Positions 1 to 5,375 of a stretch of DNA of 5,457 nt are shown one piece after another. A program made the position numbers and the translations under genes. Under the pieces are notes generated by a model. It was not told the DNA's origin. It saw only the letters and a program-made list of their open reading frames with translations, and searched no databases. This stretch comes from Pseudomonadota bacterium (GTDB lineage: Bacteria > Pseudomonadota > Gammaproteobacteria > Burkholderiales > Burkholderiaceae_B): positions 1-5,457 of the forward strand of contig JAEWFK010000086.1 in assembly GCA_023388835.1 (NCBI GenBank). The letters are read 5' to 3'. Position 1 is the stretch's first letter, and each line of letters begins with the position of its first letter.

Positions 1-98
1 CGCCGGATAAGGCGATCGCTCGGCGGCAGTTCGCGCGAGGGGGACAGCGCTGGCACGCCGCATGCCTTCAGAAGTAAACTCTCGGTGGGGAGATAGTC

Positions 99-479
99 AT
101 GCCTTTACCTTTATTCAGCAAGCTGCCCGGCTACACCAGCCGCGGTAAAAGCACGCCAGGCATCGAACGCAAGATACTGCGTCGGATGCCTTTTGTTTTT
201 TTGACCATCATTTTTCTGTGCGGCCTGCCTTGCGTCCTGGTGCGTCTGATGGAATGGCAAGGAAGCGACTTGGCGGTAGAGGCGTTCATCGGGCGGGTAG
301 ACATGTACGCGCTTGGGGCCTTTTTCACACTTTTCAATGTGGCCTTCCTTGTGACGACAGGCGCGATTCTCATCACCTTGATGAAGGGCCCGGGTTATGT
401 CGCCGACGGCTACAAGCTGATTGATTCCGAGTCGCCCGAGAAATTGTCCGATAAGCCCTGGGTGGGCGATCGCGATTAA
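99..479 (+). CDS. Small two-helix inner-membrane protein, function unknown
   Basis: A 126-residue protein that I do not recognise. Two hydrophobic stretches, about residues 31-51 (PFVFLTIIFLCGL...) and 69-95 (MYALGAFFTLFNVAFLV...), predict two membrane-spanning helices joined by a short loop of about 17 residues containing E52, D57, E61, R66 and D68. The N-terminus before the first helix is basic (R15, K17, R24, K25, R28, R29), which by the positive-inside rule puts both ends in the cytoplasm. The polar C-terminal tail (about residues 96-126) is mixed-charge and ends in GDRD. The ATG at 99 is preceded by a good Shine-Dalgarno GGGGAG at 87-92 with 6-nt spacing, which supports this start. It lies 105 bp upstream of argG on the same strand, but argG has its own candidate promoter, so a shared function is not implied. 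No signal peptide or catalytic motif is visible. The call as a real gene rests on the RBS, the coherent membrane topology and the lack of a better gene here. Confidence 0.75.
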   Translation: MPLPLFSKLPGYTSRGKSTPGIERKILRRMPFVFLTIIFLCGLPCVLVRLMEWQGSDLAVEAFIGRVDMYALGAFFTLFNVAFLVTTGAILITLMKGPGYVADGYKLIDSESPEKLSDKPWVGDRD

Positions 480-491
480 ACCCGCCGCTAG

Positions 492-524
492 CGCACGGCT
501 GTGCGGTGTCCGGCCCCATGCCGG
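492..524 (+). other. Two small hairpins between the membrane-protein gene and argG
   Basis: Two adjacent inverted repeats lie just upstream of the argG -10 box. The first is CGCAC (492-496), loop GGCT, GTGCG (501-505). The second is CCGGC (510-514), loop CCCAT, GCCGG (520-524), and it can be extended by an outer GCGG/CCGC pair across an internal loop. Neither is followed by a T-run, so they are not convincing intrinsic terminators. They could weakly end the upstream transcript, or the palindromes could be protein-binding sites upstream of the argG promoter. Which of these applies cannot be told from sequence alone. Confidence 0.3.
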
Positions 525-538
525 AAACGCCGCAGGGA

Positions 539-544
539 TATAAT
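539..544 (+). promoter_or_regulatory. Candidate argG promoter, -10 box TATAAT
   Basis: A perfect sigma-70 -10 hexamer TATAAT lies 40 bp before the argG start codon. It predicts transcription from about position 551 and a 5' leader of roughly 34 nt. No good -35 hexamer sits at the 16-18 bp spacing (the bases there read CCATGC), and no TGn extension precedes the box, so the promoter may depend on an activator or be moderate in strength. I looked for an enterobacterial-type ARG box (ArgR operator) and did not see one. Confidence 0.5.
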
Positions 545-584
545 GGGCAGTTACTCATTGTTTATCCCAAGGCCCCACTCCACA

Positions 585-1919
585 ATGACAACCATACTTG
601 AAGACGTCCCGGTCGGCCAGAAGGTCGGCATTGCCTTTTCCGGCGGACTCGACACCAGTGCCGCACTGCTCTGGATGAAAAACAAGGGTTCCGTCCCTTA
701 CGCGTATACAGCGAATCTCGGCCAGCCCGACGAGCCCGACTACGATGCAATTCCGCGCAAAGCAATGGAGTACGGTGCGAAGATCGCTCGTCTGGTTGAT
801 TGCCGTCCGCAACTGGTGGCTGAAGGTATCGCGGCCCTGCAAGCAGGCGCTTTTCATGTCAGCACCGCCGGGGTGACGTACTTCAATACCACTCCGCTTG
901 GCCGGGCCGTCACCGGAACCATGCTGGTCGCTGCCATGAAAGAAGACGACGTCCATATCTGGGGCGACGGCAGCACCTACAAGGGCAACGACATCGAACG
1001 TTTTTACCGTTACGGTCTGCTCACCAACCCTGAACTTCGCATCTACAAGCCTTGGCTGGACCAGACCTTCATCAATGAGCTGGGCGGCCGTGCCGAGATG
1101 TCGCAGTATCTGGTCGAACACGGCTTCGACTACAAGATGTCGGCAGAGAAGGCGTATTCGACCGATTCCAACATGTTGGGCGCCACGCACGAAGCTAAGG
1201 ATCTCGAATACCTGAATTCAGGGATCCGTATCGTCAATCCCATCATGGGCGTAGCGTTCTGGCGCGATGATGTCAAGGTCGCTGCCGAGGAAGTCACGGT
1301 GCGCTTCGAGGAAGGGCAGCCGGTTGCATTGAACGGTGTCGAATACGCGGACCCTGTGGAACTCATGATGGAAGCCAACCGTATCGGCGGGCGCCATGGT
1401 CTGGGCATGAGCGACCAGATCGAGAACCGCATCATCGAGGCCAAGAGCCGGGGCATCTACGAAGCCCCGGGCATGGCGCTGCTGCATATCGCCTACGAAC
1501 GTCTCGTCACCGGCATCCACAATGAAGACACGATCGAGCAGTACCGCATCAACGGTCTGCGCCTGGGCCGCTTGTTGTATCAGGGCCGTTGGTTCGATCC
1601 GCAAGCCATCATGCTGCGCGAAACGGCCCAACGCTGGGTCGCACGGGCCATTACCGGCGAAGTCGTCCTGGAACTGCGCCGCGGCAATGATTACTCTTTG
1701 CTTGATACGCGCTCAGAAAACCTGACATACAAGCCCGAGCGCCTCACGATGGAAAAGGGTGAATCCATGTTCTCGCCGCGCGACCGTATCGGTCAGCTCA
1801 CCATGCGCAATCTCGACATCGTCGATACCCGTGAAAAGCTGTTCACGTATTCCAAGGCGGGCCTTTTGACATCCGCTGAAGGTGCATCGTTGCCCCAGCT
1901 CAAAGGCAGGTCCGAATAA
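585..1919 (+). CDS. argG: Argininosuccinate synthase (citrulline-aspartate ligase)
   Basis: Cytoplasmic enzyme that joins L-citrulline and L-aspartate using ATP, giving argininosuccinate, AMP and PPi; it is the penultimate step of arginine synthesis. The N-type ATP pyrophosphatase P-loop SGGLDTS is at residues 19-25, within GIAFSGGLDTSAALLW. The second family signature, GSTYKGND, is at residues 129-136 and belongs to the citrulline/aspartate-binding region. At 444 residues it matches the long ArgG form (E. coli-type, about 447) rather than the ~400-residue form. I place the start at the ATG at 585 (MTTILEDVPVGQKVG): family homology begins there, whereas the in-frame extension back to 501 is arginine/proline-rich, unlike ArgG, and runs through the -10 box. 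The Shine-Dalgarno is weak (AAGG at 569-572, 12 nt away). The gene ends 71 bp from the convergent argF, which catalyses the preceding step. No damage to the reading frame is seen. Confidence 0.97.
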   Translation: MTTILEDVPVGQKVGIAFSGGLDTSAALLWMKNKGSVPYAYTANLGQPDEPDYDAIPRKAMEYGAKIARLVDCRPQLVAEGIAALQAGAFHVSTAGVTYFNTTPLGRAVTGTMLVAAMKEDDVHIWGDGSTYKGNDIERFYRYGLLTNPELRIYKPWLDQTFINELGGRAEMSQYLVEHGFDYKMSAEKAYSTDSNMLGATHEAKDLEYLNSGIRIVNPIMGVAFWRDDVKVAAEEVTVRFEEGQPVALNGVEYADPVELMMEANRIGGRHGLGMSDQIENRIIEAKSRGIYEAPGMALLHIAYERLVTGIHNEDTIEQYRINGLRLGRLLYQGRWFDPQAIMLRETAQRWVARAITGEVVLELRRGNDYSLLDTRSENLTYKPERLTMEKGESMFSPRDRIGQLTMRNLDIVDTREKLFTYSKAGLLTSAEGASLPQLKGRSE

Positions 1920-1932
1920 GCTCAGCAGTTAG

Positions 1933-1991
1933 AAGAGGGTCAGACCACGATTTCCGCTATGCGGGAATCGTGGTCTGACCCTCTTTTTTTT
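1933..1991 (+). terminator. Strong rho-independent terminator of argG, between convergent argG and argF
   Basis: A 25-bp stem (1933-1957 with 1961-1985) contains one T-G wobble (1953/1965) and a TAT loop (1958-1960). It is followed by a T tract of eight (1984-1991, the first two also pairing at the stem base). It starts 14 nt after the argG stop codon. On the other strand the hairpin begins immediately after the argF stop codon, and the last T of the tract is part of that stop. The argF-side transcript leaves the stem into only UUCU, so termination should be strong for argG and weaker for argF, though the stem could still protect the argF mRNA 3' end. The stem is much longer than a terminator needs (see findings). 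Confidence 0.93.
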
Positions 1992-2947
1992 CATTCTGCC
2001 GGCAGCTGGCCGAGCAGCAGAAATTCCATGAGGGCTTTTTGCACATGCAGGCGGTTCTCGGCTTCGTCCCACACCACGCTTTGCGGGCCGTCGATGACGT
2101 CGCCAGTGACTTCTTCGCCGCGGTGGGCGGGCAGGCAGTGCATGAATACCGCCTGGGGGTCTGCCACCGCCATCATCTCGGCGTCGACGCACCAGTCAGC
2201 GAAGGCCTTGCGGCGCTCTTCGTTTTCGGCTTCAAAGCCCATACTGGTCCAGACGTCGGTCGTGACCAAATGCGCACCTCGTGTGGCTTCCATGGGGTCT
2301 TCGAACTCGCGCAGCACGTGGGGCGCGACCTGGCCGGTCAGCTTCGGGTCGAGTTCATAACCTTTGGGGGCCGAGACGTGCAAAGTGAAGCCCAGCATCT
2401 CTGCCGCTTGCAGCCAGGTGTAGGCCATGTTGTTGGCGTCGCCGATCCACGCAACCGTCTTTCCCTGGATCGGCCCGCTCAGCTCGATGAAGGTGAAGAT
2501 GTCGGCCAGAATCTGGCAGGGGTGGTATTCGTTGGTCAGGCCGTTGATCACCGGTACTCGCGAATGCGCCGCGAACCGTTCGATGCGTGTCTGCTCGAAG
2601 GTGCGAATCATGACGATATCCACCATGCGCGAGATCACCCGTGCAGTGTCCTCTATGGGTTCGGAACGGCCCAGTTGCGAATCGGTGGTGGTCAGGTGGA
2701 TGGTCGAGCCGCCCAGTTGATACATACCGGCTTCGAAGGACACCCGTGTGCGGGTGCTGGCCTTTTCGAAGACCATCGCCAGCGTTCGGTCATGCAGCGT
2801 ATGGTGAGGCTGGTAGCGCTTGAACTTGTCTTTGATGAGCCGGGCGCGGCCAAGCACGTACTCCATCTCTGCGCGTGAGAAGTCACGAAACTGCAGGAAG
2901 TGCCGAAGCGGCCCGTTTTGTATCGCGTTCTGTGTGGCGTCTGACAT
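1991..2947 (-). CDS. argF: Ornithine carbamoyltransferase
   Basis: Cytoplasmic transferase that makes citrulline and phosphate from carbamoyl phosphate and ornithine, the step before ArgG. At 318 residues it is of normal family length. The carbamoyl-phosphate-binding loop STRTR is at residues 64-68 (within FEKASTRTRVSFE), and HPCQ is at 142-145 at the domain junction. The ornithine-binding loop is DVWTSMG at 231-237, and the catalytic-cysteine motif HCLP is at 270-273 (Cys271), continuing AHRGEEV. The SMG loop marks a true ornithine enzyme rather than an aspartate, acetylornithine or succinylornithine transcarbamylase. The start (MSDATQNAIQNGPLRHFLQF) is supported by a Shine-Dalgarno AAGG at 2954-2957, 6 nt upstream. 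It is convergent with argG and divergent from the DUF3579 gene. The name argF follows usage in this group; the same family is called argI or arcB elsewhere, but no arginine-deiminase genes are present to suggest a catabolic role. Confidence 0.97.
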   Translation of the reverse strand: MSDATQNAIQNGPLRHFLQFRDFSRAEMEYVLGRARLIKDKFKRYQPHHTLHDRTLAMVFEKASTRTRVSFEAGMYQLGGSTIHLTTTDSQLGRSEPIEDTARVISRMVDIVMIRTFEQTRIERFAAHSRVPVINGLTNEYHPCQILADIFTFIELSGPIQGKTVAWIGDANNMAYTWLQAAEMLGFTLHVSAPKGYELDPKLTGQVAPHVLREFEDPMEATRGAHLVTTDVWTSMGFEAENEERRKAFADWCVDAEMMAVADPQAVFMHCLPAHRGEEVTGDVIDGPQSVVWDEAENRLHVQKALMEFLLLGQLPAE

Positions 2948-2971
2948 ATTCAGCCTTGTTCTAAAACGACA

Positions 2972-3000
2972 ATCTTACCTTTTCGCGCCTGCCCGGGCAA
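2972..3000 (-). promoter_or_regulatory. Candidate argF promoter with overlapping inverted repeat
   Basis: Read on the minus strand, TTGCCC (2995-3000, four of six matches to the -35 consensus) is separated by 17 bp from TAAGAT (2972-2977, four of six to the -10 consensus). This places transcription start about 15-20 bp before the argF start codon at 2947. A 7-bp inverted repeat, CGCCTGC (2986-2992) and GCAGGCG (3002-3008), spans the -35 element and could be an operator. It does not resemble the enterobacterial ARG box. Both hexamers are only moderate matches. Confidence 0.4.
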
Positions 3001-3091
3001 AGCAGGCGGATTGCCGAAGCCAACGCTCTCGGCGGTTTGCGGCCTCCGGCCGTGAAAGGGCGCGTGCAGGTCCTCTCGGATGGCAATGGGC

Positions 3092-3097
3092 TACAAT
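3092..3097 (+). promoter_or_regulatory. Candidate -10 box for the DUF3579 gene
   Basis: TACAAT at 3092-3097 matches the sigma-70 -10 consensus at five of six positions and lies 52 bp before the proposed start at 3150, predicting a leader of roughly 45 nt. No clear -35 hexamer is found at the expected distance. It overlaps an upstream in-frame ATG (3096-3098), so if this is the promoter, that ATG would not be transcribed and the downstream start is the right one. Confidence 0.4.
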
Positions 3098-3124
3098 GAA
3101 GGGTGGCGGCGGCAATGGCGATTC

Positions 3125-3148
3125 GGCCCATACGGGGCCATTATTTTT
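3125..3148 (+). promoter_or_regulatory. Leader hairpin with T-rich tail before the DUF3579 start
   Basis: GGCCC (3125-3129), loop ATACG (3130-3134) and GGGCC (3135-3139) form a 5-bp all-GC stem directly followed by ATTATTTTT (3140-3148), one base before the ATG at 3150. The arrangement resembles a short intrinsic terminator or attenuator inside the leader. The only Shine-Dalgarno-like bases (GGGG, 3134-3137) lie partly inside the stem. The stem is short, so chance is a real alternative. Confidence 0.3.
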
Positions 3149-3149
3149 C

Positions 3150-3482
3150 ATGACACAACACCTGGAACAGTTCATTATTCACGGTCTTACGAGCGCGGGG
3201 CAGCGGTTTCGTCCGAGCGATTGGGCGGAGCGTCTGGCGGGGGTGATGTCCCAGTTCCGTCCGTCCGGGTTTCGTGGAAGCCCGCTCAGCTATTCTCCCT
3301 ACGTCGTACCGGTGAACATGGATGGCGTTCGTTGCGTGGTCGTCGATAAACGCCTGCGCGATCTTGAACCGCTCGCCTGGAAATTCGTATGCGGCTTTGC
3401 CACCGATAACGACCTCAAGACCAGTGAACGGGTGGTGCCTGCCATACAAGCGCCGGCATCGGCGCCCACGCGCGTCGTCTGA
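3150..3482 (+). CDS. DUF3579 family protein, function unknown
   Basis: A 110-residue soluble protein that I recognise by sequence pattern as the DUF3579 family (Pfam PF12112), a small betaproteobacterial family without a known activity. Recognisable stretches are FRPSDWAERLAG (residues 20-31), YSPYVVPV (48-55) and a conserved block from about 64 to 89 beginning VVDKRLRDLEPLAWKF and ending FATDNDL. There are two cysteines (62, 81), but they are not in a metal-binding arrangement. No signal peptide or membrane helix is seen. The tail after residue 93 is Ala/Pro-rich and probably disordered. I chose the ATG at 3150 (MTQHLEQFIIHGL): a longer in-frame form from 3096 would add a glycine-rich, non-family extension and overlaps the likely -10 box. 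The Shine-Dalgarno is poor. It is divergent from argF, and its stop is 5 bp from that of the convergent ogt gene. From memory it is a frequent neighbour of argF in this group, but that does not assign a role. Confidence 0.85.
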   Translation: MTQHLEQFIIHGLTSAGQRFRPSDWAERLAGVMSQFRPSGFRGSPLSYSPYVVPVNMDGVRCVVVDKRLRDLEPLAWKFVCGFATDNDLKTSERVVPAIQAPASAPTRVV

Positions 3483-3487
3483 GTACC

Positions 3488-4102
3488 TTAGAAGCCAGGC
3501 AGTCTTGCCGTGTGTGGCGCCACCTGTTCCGGCGCAATCGCCCGCTCATGTTCCAGTAGCCAGCGTTTGCGATGCAGACCGCCTCCATAACCGGTCAATG
3601 TCGCGTTGCTGCCAATGACTCGATGGCAGGGCACGACAATGCTGACCGGATTCGCACCATTGGCTATGCCCACCGCACGAATGGCGGCCGGCCGCCCGAT
3701 ACGAAGCGCCAGCTCCAGATAGCTGATGGTTGTTCCAGCCGGAATGTGGCGCAAAGCCGCCCAGACCTCGCGTTGAAAGTCCGTGCCGCCTGTGGCGACG
3801 TCCAGTCCGTCTATTGCCGCCAGATCTCCCTCAAAGTATGCCTGCACGGCGCGCGTAGCTGTGGAGGGGCGTGCTGTTTCAATAAGAGTCATCAACCGGC
3901 CTCGATACTGCCTGCGCATGAGACGGTGCATGTTTTCTTCGTGGTCGCGCCAATCCAGGGCGCGCAAGCGACGATGGCTGTCGGTCACGATCAGCATTTC
4001 CCCGATAGGAGTGGGGACGCGCTCCAAAAGCAGTACCCCGTCTTCAGGCGCCAAGCGCGAAGACGGCGGATTTGCGGTCGCCCGGTCAGTGCCTTCACTC
4101 AT
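3488..4102 (-). CDS. ogt: Methylated-DNA-protein cysteine S-methyltransferase (Ogt/MGMT type)
   Basis: Suicide DNA-repair protein that moves the alkyl group from O6-alkylguanine (and O4-alkylthymine) to its own cysteine. The active-site motif PCHRV is at residues 158-162 within SIVVPCHRVIG, so Cys159 is the acceptor. The DNA-binding helix-turn-helix region (about 127-148) contains the arginine finger in RAVG (142-145) and the Asn148 hinge in the NGANP segment. FQREVWAALRHIPAGTTISY (109-128) and GYGGGLHRKRWLLEHE (171-186) are further family signatures. An N-terminal ribonuclease-like domain covers about residues 23-100. At 204 residues it is longer than E. coli Ogt (171) because of a 20-residue N-terminal and an ~18-residue C-terminal tail. 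There is no Ada-type metal-binding domain, so this is not a full Ada regulator. The start at 4102 has a strong Shine-Dalgarno, AAGGA at 4108-4112 with 5-nt spacing. It follows the MotB-like gene by 43 bp on the same strand, with no terminator between them, so co-transcription is possible. Confidence 0.93.
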   Translation of the reverse strand: MSEGTDRATANPPSSRLAPEDGVLLLERVPTPIGEMLIVTDSHRRLRALDWRDHEENMHRLMRRQYRGRLMTLIETARPSTATRAVQAYFEGDLAAIDGLDVATGGTDFQREVWAALRHIPAGTTISYLELALRIGRPAAIRAVGIANGANPVSIVVPCHRVIGSNATLTGYGGGLHRKRWLLEHERAIAPEQVAPHTARLPGF

Positions 4103-4145
4103 GTCTTTCCTTCCGCTCAGGTATCGACGTCCTTAGAGCTTCCGT

Positions 4146-5375
4146 TCACTCAGGATCCCGTTGCTCGATCATCAATTCCACACGGCGATTTCGCGCCCGC
4201 CCTTCGGGCGTGTGATTGTCCGCGATCGGCCGCGTATCGGCGTAGCCCACCGCCTTCAGCCGACCACGGCTGATGCCGTTGGCCTGGAGATATCGGACCA
4301 CCCCGCCGGCCCGTGCGCTGGAAAGCTCCCAATTCGACGGGTAGCGTACATTTCGGCGGACCGGCACGGAATCCGTGTGGCCTTCGACGGTCACCTCGTG
4401 TCCCGCTTCAGACAGCACGTTCACGATGCGCCGCAGGACTGTAAGGCCTGACAGGCTCAGATCTGCCTGACTGGAGTCGAAAAGGATTTCGCTATTGACG
4501 CGGAAACTGACGGAGCGGTCATTGACGACGACTTCGACATCGCTGCTGAGTTCGCCCAAAGCCAGTCCCGCAGCGAGGGTTTCGCCTTCAGAGGGCGGGT
4601 CTTCATCCTGCGCGCCGGGGAGGTCGGCTGTGGCCTGTGCGATTGAAGCCGTTTGCACCTGTTCCTCTGCGCCAGCGGCCGTGAGCAGGGAGCCTGGCCG
4701 AGGCGGACCGATGAAGGACGCAACAAGGTCGGCGGCGGTCCAGCCGGGGTAAAGCTGAGAAAGCAGCGGCGTGCCGAGTTCGCCGACGGTGATCTGGGGG
4801 AAGATGTCGGCATCGCGAGGCAAGGGGCCGGTATGCATGGCGGGGAAGGGCGCCATGGTCTCGGCGGCCGCGACAGTGTCCGGCGTGGCGGCATGGCCGG
4901 GAAGCAAGCCTGGGCCGCCAGGCAGCAAGCCGGTTCCGTCGGGGTCGGGAGGCAGCAAGCCGGTTCCGTCCGGGTCGGCAGGCAGCAAGCTGGTTCCGTC
5001 GGGGCCGGCCATCTTAGGCTGTGCGATAGGCGGCGACTCTTCAGTCGTACGAGGGCCCGAATCATCGACAACAATCGGAGCGGCATCCTCGGCTTTCTGC
5101 AATGTCTGGCCCGGCCGTTCTCCCAGCGAACCGGAAAAAGCCAGCATCACGATCATGACCACCAGCAGCAGAGTCATCATGTCCAGATAGGTGAGGAACC
5201 AGCCTTCCTCCTGCTGCGGCGCCGGAGCTTGCTCCAAGCCCCAGCGGCCCGTTGTTTCGGGGCTTTTGCTGTTGCGGCGCAAGTGCATGCGGGCGCGCTG
5301 CAGCTCCGATTCGAGCTCGTACATGCGCCTCGCCAGGTTGCGCGACGGGTGCAGCTCGCTGAGCGCGTCCTTCAT
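4146..5375 (-). CDS. MotB/OmpA-like inner-membrane protein with peptidoglycan-binding domain
   Basis: A 409-residue protein of MotB-like layout. Residues 1-57 are cytoplasmic, with a charged, probably helical stretch (about 13-34, NLARRMYELESELQRARMHL). One membrane helix (59-84) carries the MotB-type pattern WFLTYLDMMTLLL, with Asp65 at the position of the proton-binding aspartate of MotB. A Pro/Gly/acidic linker of about 190 residues contains a tandem repeat (residues 124-153). The OmpA-type peptidoglycan-binding domain spans about 279-405 and includes VEGHTDSVP (330-338), NWELSSARA (348-356) and GRARNRRVEL (392-401), giving the expected Asp335 and Arg355 ligands. By family knowledge such proteins are the wall-anchored stators of proton-driven complexes with a MotA/TolQ/ExbB partner. 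No flagellar genes are nearby, so it is probably not motB itself. The start overlaps the preceding gene (ATGA) and has AAGGGAG at 5386-5392. Substrate and process are unknown. Confidence 0.85.
   Translation of the reverse strand: MKDALSELHPSRNLARRMYELESELQRARMHLRRNSKSPETTGRWGLEQAPAPQQEEGWFLTYLDMMTLLLVVMIVMLAFSGSLGERPGQTLQKAEDAAPIVVDDSGPRTTEESPPIAQPKMAGPDGTSLLPADPDGTGLLPPDPDGTGLLPGGPGLLPGHAATPDTVAAAETMAPFPAMHTGPLPRDADIFPQITVGELGTPLLSQLYPGWTAADLVASFIGPPRPGSLLTAAGAEEQVQTASIAQATADLPGAQDEDPPSEGETLAAGLALGELSSDVEVVVNDRSVSFRVNSEILFDSSQADLSLSGLTVLRRIVNVLSEAGHEVTVEGHTDSVPVRRNVRYPSNWELSSARAGGVVRYLQANGISRGRLKAVGYADTRPIADNHTPEGRARNRRVELMIEQRDPE
4921..5010 (-). repeat. Three 30-bp tandem repeats in the linker of the MotB-like gene
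   Basis: Three adjacent, nearly identical 30-bp units lie at 4921-4950, 4951-4980 and 4981-5010. Each reads GGCAGCAAGC, then C/TGGTTCCGTC, then a more variable last ten bases. The unit length is a multiple of three, so frame is kept. On the minus strand each encodes a ten-residue PDGTGLLP-type unit: GPDGTSLLPA, DPDGTGLLPP, DPDGTGLLPG. A degenerate shortened copy (GGPGLLPGH, about 4893-4919) follows in the protein. Most differences between units are single bases, consistent with recent duplication by slippage or unequal recombination. Confidence 0.92.

Noticed and set aside
1..98. Possible 3' end of an upstream plus-strand gene (frame ending in TAG at 94-96 or TAA at 75-77), or a divergent minus-strand start at 63
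   Set aside because: Two plus frames are open from the left edge and neither is clearly better. The minus-strand ATG at 61-63 has its only Shine-Dalgarno-like AAGG one base away. There is too little sequence to support any of them.
501..584. A 28-codon N-terminal extension of argG from an in-frame start at 501
   Set aside because: The extension is arginine/proline-rich, has no ArgG resemblance and runs across the hairpin and the TATAAT box; family homology starts at 585.
555..1631. Long minus-strand open frames opposite argG (555-1190, 1130-1456, 1218-1631)
   Set aside because: They are mirror effects of a GC-rich coding strand; the plus-strand protein is unmistakable ArgG and the shadows show no domain pattern.
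2039..2878. A 279-residue plus-strand open frame opposite argF
   Set aside because: It lies wholly antisense to a clear ornithine carbamoyltransferase, has no recognisable motifs and no convincing ribosome binding site.
3040..3052. Small palindrome CGGCC-TCC-GGCCG in the argF/DUF3579 intergenic region
   Set aside because: A 5-bp GC stem without a T tract or promoter relation is expected by chance in DNA of this composition.
2820..3149. A 220-residue reading frame reaching from inside the argF 5' region into the DUF3579 gene
   Set aside because: Its first part is antisense to argF and intergenic sequence. Only the last 110 residues match the family, so the start was moved to 3150.
480..3149. 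ArgR operator (ARG box) upstream of argG or argF
   Set aside because: Neither upstream region contains an AT-rich TGAAT/ATTCA palindrome resembling the enterobacterial consensus.
3572..4273. A 233-residue plus-strand open frame opposite ogt and the end of the MotB-like gene
   Set aside because: It is antisense to two recognisable genes, is Arg/Ser-rich and spans their intergenic gap; it has the character of a shadow frame.
4921..5010. Regularly spaced 30-bp repeats considered as a CRISPR array
   Set aside because: The units are directly adjacent with no spacers, keep the reading frame and encode part of the MotB-like linker.
4457..5190. Alternative frames inside the MotB-like gene (4457-5086 minus, 4771-5190 plus)
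   Set aside because: Their composition (Arg/Pro/Ser-rich or Gly/Ser-rich) reflects GC-rich linker DNA; the repeat makes them look patterned but no domain is seen.
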